Made by a program: the position numbers and the translations under genes. 64,000 bases of DNA from Algoriphagus sp. NG3 (GTDB lineage Bacteria; Bacteroidota; Bacteroidia; Cytophagales; Cyclobacteriaceae): positions 3,683,501-3,747,500 of the forward strand of contig NZ_CP139421.1 of assembly GCF_034119865.1 (NCBI RefSeq). Direction: 5' to 3'. Within the stretch, counting starts at the first letter, position 1. Each line of letters opens with the position of its first letter. Below, one piece after another: positions 8,704-17,581 of this stretch. Under the pieces are notes generated by a model, which worked only from the letters and a program-made list of their open reading frames with translations, had not been told where the DNA came from and made no database searches.

Positions 8704-9666
8704 TTAAATTATCATTTCCTTAATAGCAATAGCCGTTGCTTCATCGGAAGTCTCCACAAAATGAAAACGATCCATATTTATAATAGAAGACAGTTTCTCA
8801 CGGCGTTCGGCATCCAATTCATCTACTAATCTGATAAAGACTCCTTTGATCCTATCTGGATGGTTTTCCATTACTTCAGCATAGATTTCAGGATCTTCTT
8901 GGCCGCTATCTCCTATGAGATAAAAAGACATCTGGGGATACATGTTGAATATCAACTCAATTTTCTCAAACTTATGACGGTGATCTCCACCTCCGGATTT
9001 CCACACATTTCTAAGATTGATGTGCTTGTCTTTGAGAAAAAGCGGACCATCGGGAATATGGCGATAACGCAGAAAATCTTTGATCAGATCAAACAATGAC
9101 CAGTCACTACTGGACACATAGAAAATTGGCAGACGCCAATTGTCAGTGAGCTTCTTATAAAACTCAGAAACTCCGGGCAAAGGTCTTCTGGTAAAAGCAT
9201 TTTTGGATACGGAAAGCCAAAACTTTTTCCCTATATCAGTGGAATGCGAGATAATGATCGTATCATCTATATCCGAAATCACTCCCGTGTCTCCCCTATA
9301 TCGAACCACTTCCAAATGAGCCACTGGAGACTTTTTACTAGCAGGTTCAAGGACTTGAAAGGTGACAATATCGCTACTATTTTCATTGGGTGGACACTCC
9401 CCAATATGAAGCTCAAAAACCCCATCCTCATCCGTAGATACCACATGGGTTTTATCCTGAAATGAGACCTCTACTTTAGCATTGGGAACGGAGGATCCCG
9501 AATATCTCCTGATTGCAGCAATGATGTTTTTAAGCCAATTGTTGCGTGAAGAAGGCCTTTTTTCTCTGTAGGCTCTGATTACCCTTCCTTTTAAGAAAAC
9601 AACTTCTTCATTTCCGAAGGCGAGAAAAGGTTCAACGGTAATTTTGTCTTGTTTCACTATAGCCAT
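8704..9666 (-). CDS. App1-like phosphatidate phosphatase (DUF2183)
   Basis: A 320-residue protein with the App1 catalytic domain in its second half. The HAD-like SDIDDT motif (131-136, nucleophile region D132xDD) follows GDTGVI, then FYVSSSDWSLFDLI and LIGDSGQEDPEIY, all diagnostic of the DUF2183 family. Yeast App1 is an Mg2+-dependent phosphatidate phosphatase giving diacylglycerol. Residues 1-120 form a beta-rich N-terminal extension, possibly a carboxypeptidase-regulatory-like fold (KVEVSFQDKTHVVSTDEDG). It is first in a two-gene operon with the lipid kinase. No signal peptide, so cytoplasmic or peripheral. Confidence 0.85.
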   Translation of the reverse strand: MAIVKQDKITVEPFLAFGNEEVVFLKGRVIRAYREKRPSSRNNWLKNIIAAIRRYSGSSVPNAKVEVSFQDKTHVVSTDEDGVFELHIGECPPNENSSDIVTFQVLEPASKKSPVAHLEVVRYRGDTGVISDIDDTIIISHSTDIGKKFWLSVSKNAFTRRPLPGVSEFYKKLTDNWRLPIFYVSSSDWSLFDLIKDFLRYRHIPDGPLFLKDKHINLRNVWKSGGGDHRHKFEKIELIFNMYPQMSFYLIGDSGQEDPEIYAEVMENHPDRIKGVFIRLVDELDAERREKLSSIINMDRFHFVETSDEATAIAIKEMII

Positions 9667-9780
9667 TAATAATTCTAACTAGTTGGTTCAGCTAACTGTT
9701 ACAAAAACCAAGCAGGACTGGCTATAAAAAAAATTCATGAAGAAGAATTCACAAACGGATATGAAAAACACTCCACTTTG

Positions 9781-9823
9781 TAATCCGCGCTGATCTGCGA
9801 CTTTATCTGTGTAAATCTGCGGG
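9781..9823. repeat. Degenerate tandem repeat of ATCYGYG words
   Basis: Four imperfect copies of an 10-12 base unit, ATCCGCG, ATCTGCG, ATCTGTG and ATCTGCG, each followed by 3-5 variable bases, lie in the 218-base gap between the M42 peptidase terminator and the App1-like gene start. It does not encode a recognisable peptide. I recall similar ATCYGYG strings between genes in other Bacteroidota but could not check. Confidence 0.45.
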
Positions 9824-9841
9824 AACTATTTTACTCTTTCA

Positions 9842-9878
9842 GAAAAAAGCCCTCTGGACGATGTATTCCAAAGGGCTT
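9842..9878 (-). terminator. Rho-independent terminator of the M42 peptidase gene
   Basis: Read on the - strand, an 11-base stem (arms at 9868-9878 and 9847-9857, one A-C type mismatch near the loop allowed) is followed by a run of six T. It lies 6 bases past the peptidase stop. Confidence 0.85.
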
Positions 9879-9884
9879 AGTTAA

Positions 9885-10937
9885 TCAGTGTTTCCAGTCG
9901 TATTGGTCTGTCTGCTCTAGGCATGCTTTCAGCAAAGCAATCGAATCTGCAATATCCTTCTTATGCGCCATCTCTATTACCTGATGCAAGTGCCGTGTAG
10001 GGATAGAAATCGCTCCAGCGATTGCCCCTTGCTTTCCCATTCGCTGTACTCCTGCGGTGTCAGTACCTCCAGCGACTAAAATCTCAGGCTGCCAGGATAT
10101 TTCCTCCTTTTCCGCAGTCTGTTTCATAAACTCCACCATTCTATAATCGCAGATAGTCATGGCATCCATTATTTTGATAGCAGTTCCTTTTCCCAATTCT
10201 GTCACTTTTTCATGAGGCTGGGCACCGGGCACATCAAACGCAATGGTAGTATCCAAAGCAATCCCAAAATCAGGGTTGATCCCGTGTGCCGCTACATTCG
10301 CTCCCCGAAGGCCTACTTCCTCCTGTACAGTAAAGGTGGCATACACATCATATGCAGGATCCTCCAGCTGCTTTAATGTCTCTATCAAAATAAATACAGC
10401 TACTCTATTATCTATGGACTTACAATTCACACAGTCTCCCATCTCTATCAATTCCCGATCTCGAGTGACCGGATCACCTACACTGATGTATTTCTCCACC
10501 TCTTCTTTGGGCATGCCCAGATCTATAAAGAAATCTGTAGTCTTTGGAAGCTTGGTTTTTTCCTCTGGAGACATCACATGTATAGGTTTACTTCCCATCA
10601 CGCCCACCAGATCCTTTTTACCATGTACTATTACCCGCTGGGCAGTAAGGGTTTTCGGATCAAATCCACCGAGCGTATGAAATCTTAAAAAACCGCAATC
10701 ATCAATATGGGTGACGATAAATCCGATTTCATCCATGTGGGCTGCCACCATCACACGCTTTCCGTCGGGATTTCTCCTGCTTTTTTTAAGCGCAATGACA
10801 TTACCTATGTTATCTACTTTCACCTCATCCACCAGCGGAGTGACTAAGTCTATCACTAAATCACGAACTCTTTTTTCAAAGCCCGGAGCCCCTGCGATTT
10901 CACATATATCTTTTAGAAGACCAACGTTTATATCCAT
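9885..10937 (-). CDS. M42-family metallopeptidase (FrvX/glutamyl aminopeptidase-like)
   Basis: A 350-residue M42 (TET-type) aminopeptidase. Metal ligands and catalytic residues are visible in order: AAHMDEIGF (H67, D69), CKSIDNR with the bridging Asp, TVQEEVGLRGA with the general-base Glu and a metal Glu, an Asp in GIALDTT, and the C-terminal RHLHQVIEMAH with the last His. These enzymes assemble as dodecamers and trim peptides in the cytosol using Zn2+ or Co2+; some are annotated endoglucanase M by mistake. It is a single-gene unit ended by a strong terminator. Confidence 0.92.
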   Translation of the reverse strand: MDINVGLLKDICEIAGAPGFEKRVRDLVIDLVTPLVDEVKVDNIGNVIALKKSRRNPDGKRVMVAAHMDEIGFIVTHIDDCGFLRFHTLGGFDPKTLTAQRVIVHGKKDLVGVMGSKPIHVMSPEEKTKLPKTTDFFIDLGMPKEEVEKYISVGDPVTRDRELIEMGDCVNCKSIDNRVAVFILIETLKQLEDPAYDVYATFTVQEEVGLRGANVAAHGINPDFGIALDTTIAFDVPGAQPHEKVTELGKGTAIKIMDAMTICDYRMVEFMKQTAEKEEISWQPEILVAGGTDTAGVQRMGKQGAIAGAISIPTRHLHQVIEMAHKKDIADSIALLKACLEQTDQYDWKH

Positions 10938-10980
10938 TTTATAACTTTATCTAGAAAGGTGAAATTAAAATTATTAAAAG

Positions 10981-11015
10981 AAAAAAGGCACAGAGAAGTT
11001 ATCCTTTGTGCCTTT
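10981..11015 (-). terminator. Rho-independent terminator after the PurF-like gene
   Basis: On the - strand the arms AAAGGCACA and TGTGCCTTT form a 9-base perfect stem with a 14-base loop, followed by a T-run (TTTTTT). It is about 50 bases after the stop of the PurF-like gene. Confidence 0.85.
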
Positions 11016-11067
11016 AAGTTTATTTATTTGATCCTATCAGGCAGGTAAAAGCCTTTTCTTGAGATGA

Positions 11068-12951
11068 TCAGTAAGCTCTTACAGTTTTGCCTTCAATGTA
11101 ATTGACAAAAGACTTATTGACGACTCTCATTCCACCTGTGGTAGGGTAATCTCCTGTGAAGTACCAATCCCCCAAATGATCCGGACAACATTTGTGAAGA
11201 TTTTCTACTGTTTGGTAGATCACTTTTACCTCAGCTTTGATATCCTCGTTGGTGACGATCTCGGATATCTTATCAGATATCTCATCATCGGTGAAGGAGC
11301 TATAGACTCCCTTTACAAAATTCTCTGAAGAATATGGTGAGGCGACACAAGACTCGTAAACCTGATCTAAAACGTTCTCTATCTTTCTTTCCTTGATCAA
11401 TGCCAAAGCAGCTCTGAAAGCAATAAATTCCTTCATTTTAGACATATCTATGCCATAGCAATCCGGGAATCTTATCTGTGGAGCCGAGGAAACAATGATG
11501 ATGCGTTTCGGCTTCAATTTATCCAAAGTGGTCAAGATACTTTTCTCAAGAGTAGTCCCCCGCACTATACTGTCATCTATGACCACAAGAGTGTCAATAC
11601 CTGACTTGATTACTTCGTATGTAGTATCATATACATTGGCTACAATAGAATCCCGATCATCGTCATTTGTGATAAAAGTCCGAAGCTTCACATCCTTACT
11701 TACCAGTTTCTCCACCCTAGGACGGAAATTGAGTAGTTCATCCAGGTCTCCCATGTGAGGCTTACCATCCACAAAGACTTCTCTTCGCTTTGCTGCCAGA
11801 TAATCCTCCAAGCCTTCTATCATTCCGAGAAATGCCGTTTCGGCCGTATTAGGAATATAGGAAAACACGGTGTTTTTCAGGTCAAAATCAATTGCCTTCA
11901 AGATCTGGGGGATCAAAGCCCTCCCAAGATTTTTCCGTTCTTGGTAGATATTAGGATCGGTTCCTCTGGAGAAATAAATCCGCTCAAAGGAACATGACTT
12001 TTTCTCCCGTGCAGGCATTATTTCAGATTCTGCAAAAGAACCATCTTTATTGATCACCAAAGCATGACCAGGCTGGATTTCCTTGATGGAGTTAAAATCT
12101 ATATTGAAGGCAGATTTGATAGCTGGCTTCTCTGAGGCGACCACTATCACCTCTTCATCAGCATAATAATAAGCCGGCCGGATACCGGAAGGGTCTCTCA
12201 CCACGAAGGAAGAGCCATTCCCAACTATACCAGCCATTGCGTATCCACCGTCAAAATCTCTACAAGACCTTCTCAGAATCCTGGCCATATCCAATTCATC
12301 TTCGATCACCTGGGTGATCTGTTCATTGGTGTACTGGTGCTTGTATTTGTCAAAAATCCGCTGATTTTCCTCATCCAAAAAGTGACCGATTTTCTCCATT
12401 ACAGTGACGGTATCGGTCTTTTCTTTAGGATGCTGCCCCAGCTGTACCAGCTTGTCAAAAAGCTCTTCCACATTGGTCATATTGAAATTCCCCGCCATGA
12501 CCAGGTTGCGGCTTCTCCAGTTATTCTGTTTTAGAAAGGGGTGACAAGTCTCGATTGAGTTCTCTCCGTGGGTACCATACCTGAGATGCCCAAGCCAAAC
12601 TTCCCCTGTGAAAGCAATATTTTCCTTCAACCAATTCCCGTCGGAAAGTGCATCATGCCCGCCGATTTTTTTGGCTTTCTTGAGCTTACGGTTGATTTTG
12701 TCAAAGATGTAATTAACAGCAGCGGGCTCCACTGATCTATACCTACTGATATAACGGGTCCCCGGCTTGGTATCAATCTTGACATTGGCGACACCTGCGC
12801 CATCCTGTCCTCTATTGATCTGTTTTTGCATCAAGACATAGAGTCTGTTAGAGGCAAAAGCTGCTGTACCATATTTATCAATGTAATACTGGGCAGGTTT
12901 TCGCAATCTAATCATTGCTATGCCGCATTCGTGTTTGATAGCGTCACTCAT
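11068..12951 (-). CDS. purF: Large amidophosphoribosyltransferase-like protein (PurF family)
   Basis: A 627-residue class II amidotransferase plus phosphoribosyltransferase. From the ATG at 12951 the protein starts MSDAIKHECGIAM, placing the nucleophile at Cys9 after a short propeptide; a TTG 12 bases upstream is less likely. INRGQDGAG and HLRYGTHGENS belong to the glutaminase domain, and VVIDDSIVRGTT (about 456-467) is the PRPP-binding loop. It is about 120-150 residues longer than typical PurF (around 470-505), with insertions in the glutaminase domain (residues ~85-115, 195-225) and divergent text around RIYFSRGTDPN where PurF has FxRPDS. Role expected: first step of purine synthesis, PRPP + Gln to phosphoribosylamine. 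A variant function is possible. Confidence 0.8.
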   Translation of the reverse strand: MSDAIKHECGIAMIRLRKPAQYYIDKYGTAAFASNRLYVLMQKQINRGQDGAGVANVKIDTKPGTRYISRYRSVEPAAVNYIFDKINRKLKKAKKIGGHDALSDGNWLKENIAFTGEVWLGHLRYGTHGENSIETCHPFLKQNNWRSRNLVMAGNFNMTNVEELFDKLVQLGQHPKEKTDTVTVMEKIGHFLDEENQRIFDKYKHQYTNEQITQVIEDELDMARILRRSCRDFDGGYAMAGIVGNGSSFVVRDPSGIRPAYYYADEEVIVVASEKPAIKSAFNIDFNSIKEIQPGHALVINKDGSFAESEIMPAREKKSCSFERIYFSRGTDPNIYQERKNLGRALIPQILKAIDFDLKNTVFSYIPNTAETAFLGMIEGLEDYLAAKRREVFVDGKPHMGDLDELLNFRPRVEKLVSKDVKLRTFITNDDDRDSIVANVYDTTYEVIKSGIDTLVVIDDSIVRGTTLEKSILTTLDKLKPKRIIIVSSAPQIRFPDCYGIDMSKMKEFIAFRAALALIKERKIENVLDQVYESCVASPYSSENFVKGVYSSFTDDEISDKISEIVTNEDIKAEVKVIYQTVENLHKCCPDHLGDWYFTGDYPTTGGMRVVNKSFVNYIEGKTVRAY

Positions 12952-12963
12952 AGAGTCTGGCAA

Positions 12964-13555
12964 ATGTTATTTTGAAGAATCAAAGGTAATTGTTTTCTGA
13001 AGATATTTTCTGCAAAATAAGTTCTCTTTGCCTCCTAATAATTTGGCTTATTCTCACTCTTTTGATCTATCGCAAATCCTTATCCAGAAGTCTGACACAT
13101 TCCCTTGGCTACATTCTGACCAAATACTCCACATTCAGAGCTCCCCACCTATCTCCAAATCAGCCCTATCTACCGCCAATCGAACTTGGCACAATACTAG
13201 CCATGAAAACTCAGCATGAACGCTTAATATTATGATGAGGAAAGCAAAACCTGCCTTCTACTTGAATATTATTATTGAGCTTAAAATTAAATTGGATCGA
13301 ATTTATGATAAAGTTTCTCTTAGAGGAATATAACACCCCTGATAAATCCGGGAAGCTCACAAAAATTCACCGACTGAAGAAATCCATGTTACCATCACTC
13401 AAAAGTGTCAACCAATCGCTAGTTTAGTTTGGGGTACTACAGGTATAAAAAAGGCTAACCAGAGGTATTTTGATAAAGAAAACCCATCTCATAAAACTCA
13501 AAAAAAGAGGAGGCCAAATCACCAAAAGAACAGTTGCTTATCCCCTAAGTGAAAA
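12964..13555. other. Long intergenic region, no convincing gene
   Basis: About 590 bases between the PurF-like gene and a terminator. The only coding hints are a 41-codon frame starting at ATG 13305 (stop at 13427) and, in another frame, a stretch open from about 13339 to a stop at 13552 that has no ATG, GTG or TTG start. The second ends 4 bases before the hairpin at 13556, which could mean the tail of a decayed small gene, but its composition is Lys/Asn/Gln-rich as expected from A-rich non-coding DNA. I do not call a gene. Confidence 0.4.
12981..12988 (-). promoter_or_regulatory. Candidate -7 element for the PurF-like gene
   Basis: The - strand reads TACCTTTG, a match to the Bacteroidota -7 consensus TAnnTTTG. 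It lies 29 bases before the ATG at 12951, giving a leader of about 24 bases. A TTTG (13013-13016) upstream is spaced 24 bases, a little more than usual, so the -33 partner is uncertain. Confidence 0.4.
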
Positions 13556-13584
13556 GTACCAGACAGATGTCTGGTGCTTTTTTT
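13556..13584 (+). terminator. Orphan rho-independent terminator or attenuator
   Basis: The arms ACCAGACA (13558-13565) and TGTCTGGT (13568-13575), extended by a G-T and a G-C pair, form a near-perfect hairpin followed by seven T. It faces + strand transcription but no + strand gene precedes it for 13 kb of visible + strand neighbours other than the genes ending at 6463, and it sits 33 bases before the start of the sigma-54 regulator gene. It may end an unrecognised small RNA or attenuate the regulator transcript. Confidence 0.75.
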
Positions 13585-13616
13585 GCTATTTTGGTCTTTT
13601 CAAAAGAAATTGATTC

Positions 13617-15023
13617 ATGAAACATATTTTATTAGTAGAGGATGATCTGACTTATTCCAGGATCGTAAAGACATTTCTAGAAAAAAATGGCTTTACAGTT
13701 CAGACTGCGGTTAAAGTAAAAGAAGCACAGCAACTTTTTGGCAATTCAAAATTCGACCTGATTATTGCCGATTTCCGCTTACCTGACGGGACTGGCATGG
13801 AGCTGCTCCAATGGTCAAAAAGCAACTTTCCCCAAACCCAAGTCATTTTGATCACCCACTACTCAGACATTAGGATAGCCATCAAGGCCATGAAGCTGGG
13901 GGCTTTCGAGTACATTACCAAGCCCATCAATCCTGATGAGCTTCTAGCAACTGTTAATGAATCGCTTTCTGCCAAAACTAGCGTACCGGCTACTATTGCA
14001 GACGCCAGCAGTATTCCTGCTTCGCCACCTAAGAAAAACTTTCATAGCGGCTATGTGGTGGGCAGCTCAGCAGAGGCTGAGAAACTTGAAAAACACATAC
14101 AACTGGTGGCTCCTACTGATCTGAGTGTGCTGGTGCTAGGGGATACCGGAACCGGTAAAGAATTCATCTCCAGAAGAATCCATGATTTTTCTACCCGAAA
14201 AGACGGGCCGTTCATCGCAATTGACTGTGGGGCTCTTCCGCGCGAACTTGCTGGCAGTGAATTGTTCGGACATGTCAAAGGGGCTTTTACAGGAGCATTG
14301 GACAATAAAACCGGACATTTTGAAATGGCCAATGGTGGGACAATCTTTCTCGATGAAATCGGCAACCTGGGATATGAAGTCCAAATACAACTCCTAAGAG
14401 CAATTCAAGAAAGAACCATAAGAAAAATAGGAGGCAACAAAGAAATCCAAATAGATGTGCGGATTATTGCAGCCACCAATGACAACTTACTCTTGCAGGC
14501 TGGAGATGGGCATTTTCGGGAAGACCTGTATCATAGATTGAATGAATTTACGCTAAGTGCTATTCCCCTGAGAAACAGAAAAGAAGATCTGGAAGATTTT
14601 GCAGGGCAATTCCTGGAAGAGAGCAATGATAGACTGGGGAAAAATATCAAAGGGTTTTCACCCGAAGTTTGGGAAACATTCCTAGCCTATGACTGGCCCG
14701 GAAATCTTCGGGAATTACGAAACATCATCAAACGGGCAGTACTGCTTTCCTCTGGATCTCATGTGGAAAAAGAATCATTGCCTGCAGACTTATACGAACC
14801 CTCTTCTTCCATAGGCTCCACTCAAAGTACACACGGATCATTTTCGCGTACGAATGAATTGCCTTCTCCAAAAGACTATAAATCCCAATGGGTAGAACAA
14901 GAGAAGGAGCTGATTCAAAAAGTACTGATGGACACTAAGTTCAACAAGTCTAAAACTGCGAGAATACTGAATATGGACCGTAAAACGCTCTACAGTAAAA
15001 TGGAGAAATACGGGTTAGACTGA
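13617..15023 (+). CDS. Sigma-54-dependent response regulator (NtrC family)
   Basis: A 468-residue regulator with three domains: receiver (1-118, phospho-acceptor D52, Lys102), AAA+ sigma-54 activator (about 145-380) and a Fis-type HTH at the C-terminus (about 430-468). The AAA+ part has Walker A GDTGTGKE (175-182), the sigma-54-contacting GAFTGA loop (222-227), Walker B GTIFLDEIG (241-249) and AATN. It therefore drives open-complex formation by RpoN at enhancer-linked promoters when phosphorylated. The hybrid kinase encoded convergently, with the stops 2 bases apart, is its likely partner. Target genes are not evident in the window. Confidence 0.92.
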   Translation: MKHILLVEDDLTYSRIVKTFLEKNGFTVQTAVKVKEAQQLFGNSKFDLIIADFRLPDGTGMELLQWSKSNFPQTQVILITHYSDIRIAIKAMKLGAFEYITKPINPDELLATVNESLSAKTSVPATIADASSIPASPPKKNFHSGYVVGSSAEAEKLEKHIQLVAPTDLSVLVLGDTGTGKEFISRRIHDFSTRKDGPFIAIDCGALPRELAGSELFGHVKGAFTGALDNKTGHFEMANGGTIFLDEIGNLGYEVQIQLLRAIQERTIRKIGGNKEIQIDVRIIAATNDNLLLQAGDGHFREDLYHRLNEFTLSAIPLRNRKEDLEDFAGQFLEESNDRLGKNIKGFSPEVWETFLAYDWPGNLRELRNIIKRAVLLSSGSHVEKESLPADLYEPSSSIGSTQSTHGSFSRTNELPSPKDYKSQWVEQEKELIQKVLMDTKFNKSKTARILNMDRKTLYSKMEKYGLD

Positions 15024-15025
15024 TC

Positions 15026-17536
15026 CTAAACATTCACAGTTTTGTCAATGGTCTCGGTGAGCGCTGCCAGCAGGATGCGGATCTCCTCATCTAGCTGATT
15101 AAGCAAATCTCCGAGGCCATTTTTATTTCCGATTTTCAAACTGTTCTCCACTTTTCTAGCTGTCTGTCCGGCAGAGCTTTTTATCTGCCCCAGCCTACTT
15201 CCCAGTTGGTGACAGATCTCCAGAATTTGATCAAAATCATTTTTCCTTCTGGCTTGTTGCATCATTTCCAGGTCCTTTTGGGTTTCTGCCACCAGTTCAC
15301 GCACGATATCCTGAAGCAATAATTCATCCCCCATGCAGAACCTCGCTAAGTCTTTCAATTGAAACAAGGTGCTTTCTGACTCAGAGATTTTTTTATTTAC
15401 CGGGGAATCTTTCAGCACATGATCAGGGAAGAACCTTCCTAGACACTCTATTAATACACGCTCCTGGAATGGTTTGAAAATAATTTCAGAAAATCCACTT
15501 TCCAGCATTTTATCCCGCTCTTCCACAAAGACATTAGCTGTCATAGCCAGAATAGGTATCCCCTGATACTTCTCATATGACCGTAATTTTCTCACTACGT
15601 CAAAACCCGAAAATTCAGGCATCTGTATATCCAGTATAGCCAGATCAAAATCGATCGAGACAAACTCGTCCCGGAAATTTGTACCACCAGGATACGCAAT
15701 AATAGAAGCCCCAAAGTAACTAAGGATAGTTTCCAAATACCGTATCCCCACCTTATCATCATCTACCAACAGGATTTTCAATCCAGCCAGATCCAGTGAA
15801 ACAATTTCATCAGGATTGAAAACACCCAGCTCTGATTCTGTGGTACCCATCGGCAGCTTTACCAGCATCGTAGTCCCTTCGCCTTGTTCACTTGTTGCGG
15901 TGATTTCCCCTTCCATGAGAGACACGAGTCGCTGCACTATGGCCAATCCCAGTCCAGTGCCTCCATATTTTCTGGAAATAGAAGTGTCTGCCTGGTCAAA
16001 TTCACGAAAAACTTTTTCAAGAACCTCCTTGGACATCCCGATGCCCGTGTCGCTGATCTCCACAGTTAGCACACCCTCTCCCCACTTCACATCTACACAT
16101 ATTGCCCCGTCCGAAGTAAACTTAAAAGCATTGCTCAGCAAGTTATTCAGAATCTGCTTAAGTCTAAGCTGATCACCTATAAGCCATTTATCTTCAGGAA
16201 GCTCCAGTGACCATTCAAAATCGATTTTCTTTTCAGAAGCCTGCAATTCGAAAAAGTTCTGAAGAGAAGAGAATAGTACTTCGGGGTCAAAAGGATGCGC
16301 TTCCAGCTTTAATTTACCTGCCTCCAGTTTGGAGAAATCCAGCACCTCATCCACGATCTCCATAAGCGTATCAGAAGCAAAGCCGATCATTCTTAAATGG
16401 GATTGCTGACTGGAGTCCAATTCGGATTTTTCCAGAACTGATCTGTATCCCTGGATCACATGAAGCGGATTCCGTATTTCATGGCTCATATTCGCCAAAA
16501 ACTCCTGTTTGGATCTTGCCAGCTGTTCTGATTTCTGTCTGGAGATTTCCAGATTCTCCTGATACTTTTTAGTTACTTTGATTTCTTTCAATATCGAATA
16601 CACCATCACCGCCGCGCCAATCACTGCCAAGATCACTATCATGATCAAAAAATAGGTCATGTCATAGGTCAGTTTATACGCGGAATCATTTTGTGTATCA
16701 GACTTCTCCAATGCACGCTGCTGTAAGGTACTGACCAGATTCTGGATAGTATTGATAATCTTACTTTGGCTGACAGAAATCTCTGATTCCATCTGGGCTA
16801 GTTTCTGTCTCTGAAAAGCTTCTTCCCTATTAACCCTGTTGATTACGCCGCGGATATTATAAAGCACACTATCCAAGGGCTGACCTGCAGGCAAATTGGG
16901 GTCTTTGATGTTTTGTTTCTGGAGATCCCGCAGATAGGCAAGGGATTTATCGTCATCCTTTGAAAGGATATTCTTATTTGCCATAGCTTCCTGTCGTAAG
17001 GACATTTCCTGCTCCAGTTCCTTAAAAAGGTAATCTTTCGGGTTGATTTTACCAATGGGCTGCAGCTCAAGGCTGGTGGCCCGTCTCCGTATCCCCAATT
17101 CCACTTTGTTTAATGCTTCTTGGGTAAAATTCCTATTAGCTAAGTTTGTCTTAACCTCATATAGGTTGATATAACCTATGATCAGGGTATCCAGATTTGT
17201 CTGCACACTTTGGATATAGCTATATTCAAGGGAATCTTCGGCTAAAGATGCCAATTCCCATAGCTTATCCTTCAGAGAAACCACGCTGGAATCCTGAACT
17301 CTAAAATCTTCATCTATACCAGAATGGTCAAATTGGGTGATCTGTATAATTTCCGACTGCAGTTTGTTAAGTAGATTAAGCTTCTGATTTGGCTCAGCAA
17401 GCTCCTTCATGGTTTCGAGGAGCCTATTTTGGGTATAATAAGTCAGCCCCGCCATTCCGATCAGAAAAATAGCAGCAATGAAAAAGCCAGTAACGACTTT
17501 ACCTGCAGTATTGGAGCTTGGGGTTTTCCTCTTCAT
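15026..17536 (-). CDS. Hybrid sensor histidine kinase (HK-REC-HPt)
   Basis: An 836-residue membrane kinase; the ATG at 17536 (MKRKTPSS) is chosen over a GTG 9 bases upstream. A first transmembrane helix near residues 15-35 and a second near 300-325 bracket a largely helical periplasmic sensor of about 265 residues. Then come a coiled coil, HisKA with SHEIRNPLHV, HATPase with GIGMSKE and GTGLGLAIV, a receiver domain (ILLVDDD, LAILDIQMPEF) and a C-terminal HPt-like helical domain around CHQLGSR. The domain set allows an internal His-Asp-His relay, with the final transfer probably to the convergent NtrC-type regulator. The periplasmic ligand is unknown. Confidence 0.88.
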   Translation of the reverse strand: MKRKTPSSNTAGKVVTGFFIAAIFLIGMAGLTYYTQNRLLETMKELAEPNQKLNLLNKLQSEIIQITQFDHSGIDEDFRVQDSSVVSLKDKLWELASLAEDSLEYSYIQSVQTNLDTLIIGYINLYEVKTNLANRNFTQEALNKVELGIRRRATSLELQPIGKINPKDYLFKELEQEMSLRQEAMANKNILSKDDDKSLAYLRDLQKQNIKDPNLPAGQPLDSVLYNIRGVINRVNREEAFQRQKLAQMESEISVSQSKIINTIQNLVSTLQQRALEKSDTQNDSAYKLTYDMTYFLIMIVILAVIGAAVMVYSILKEIKVTKKYQENLEISRQKSEQLARSKQEFLANMSHEIRNPLHVIQGYRSVLEKSELDSSQQSHLRMIGFASDTLMEIVDEVLDFSKLEAGKLKLEAHPFDPEVLFSSLQNFFELQASEKKIDFEWSLELPEDKWLIGDQLRLKQILNNLLSNAFKFTSDGAICVDVKWGEGVLTVEISDTGIGMSKEVLEKVFREFDQADTSISRKYGGTGLGLAIVQRLVSLMEGEITATSEQGEGTTMLVKLPMGTTESELGVFNPDEIVSLDLAGLKILLVDDDKVGIRYLETILSYFGASIIAYPGGTNFRDEFVSIDFDLAILDIQMPEFSGFDVVRKLRSYEKYQGIPILAMTANVFVEERDKMLESGFSEIIFKPFQERVLIECLGRFFPDHVLKDSPVNKKISESESTLFQLKDLARFCMGDELLLQDIVRELVAETQKDLEMMQQARRKNDFDQILEICHQLGSRLGQIKSSAGQTARKVENSLKIGNKNGLGDLLNQLDEEIRILLAALTETIDKTVNV

Positions 17537-17581
17537 TAAAAACACATTAACACTAAAACCAATAATTATTCCAACTGAGGA

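Noticed and set aside
10243..10680. 145-codon open frame on the + strand inside the M42 peptidase
   Set aside because: Opposite frame of a well-supported gene; no start context and no recognisable domain.
12990..13235. 81-codon frame in the gap before the sigma-54 regulator
   Set aside because: Starts inside the PurF promoter region, low-complexity Ser/Leu/Pro text and no ribosome-binding context; no reason to call a gene.
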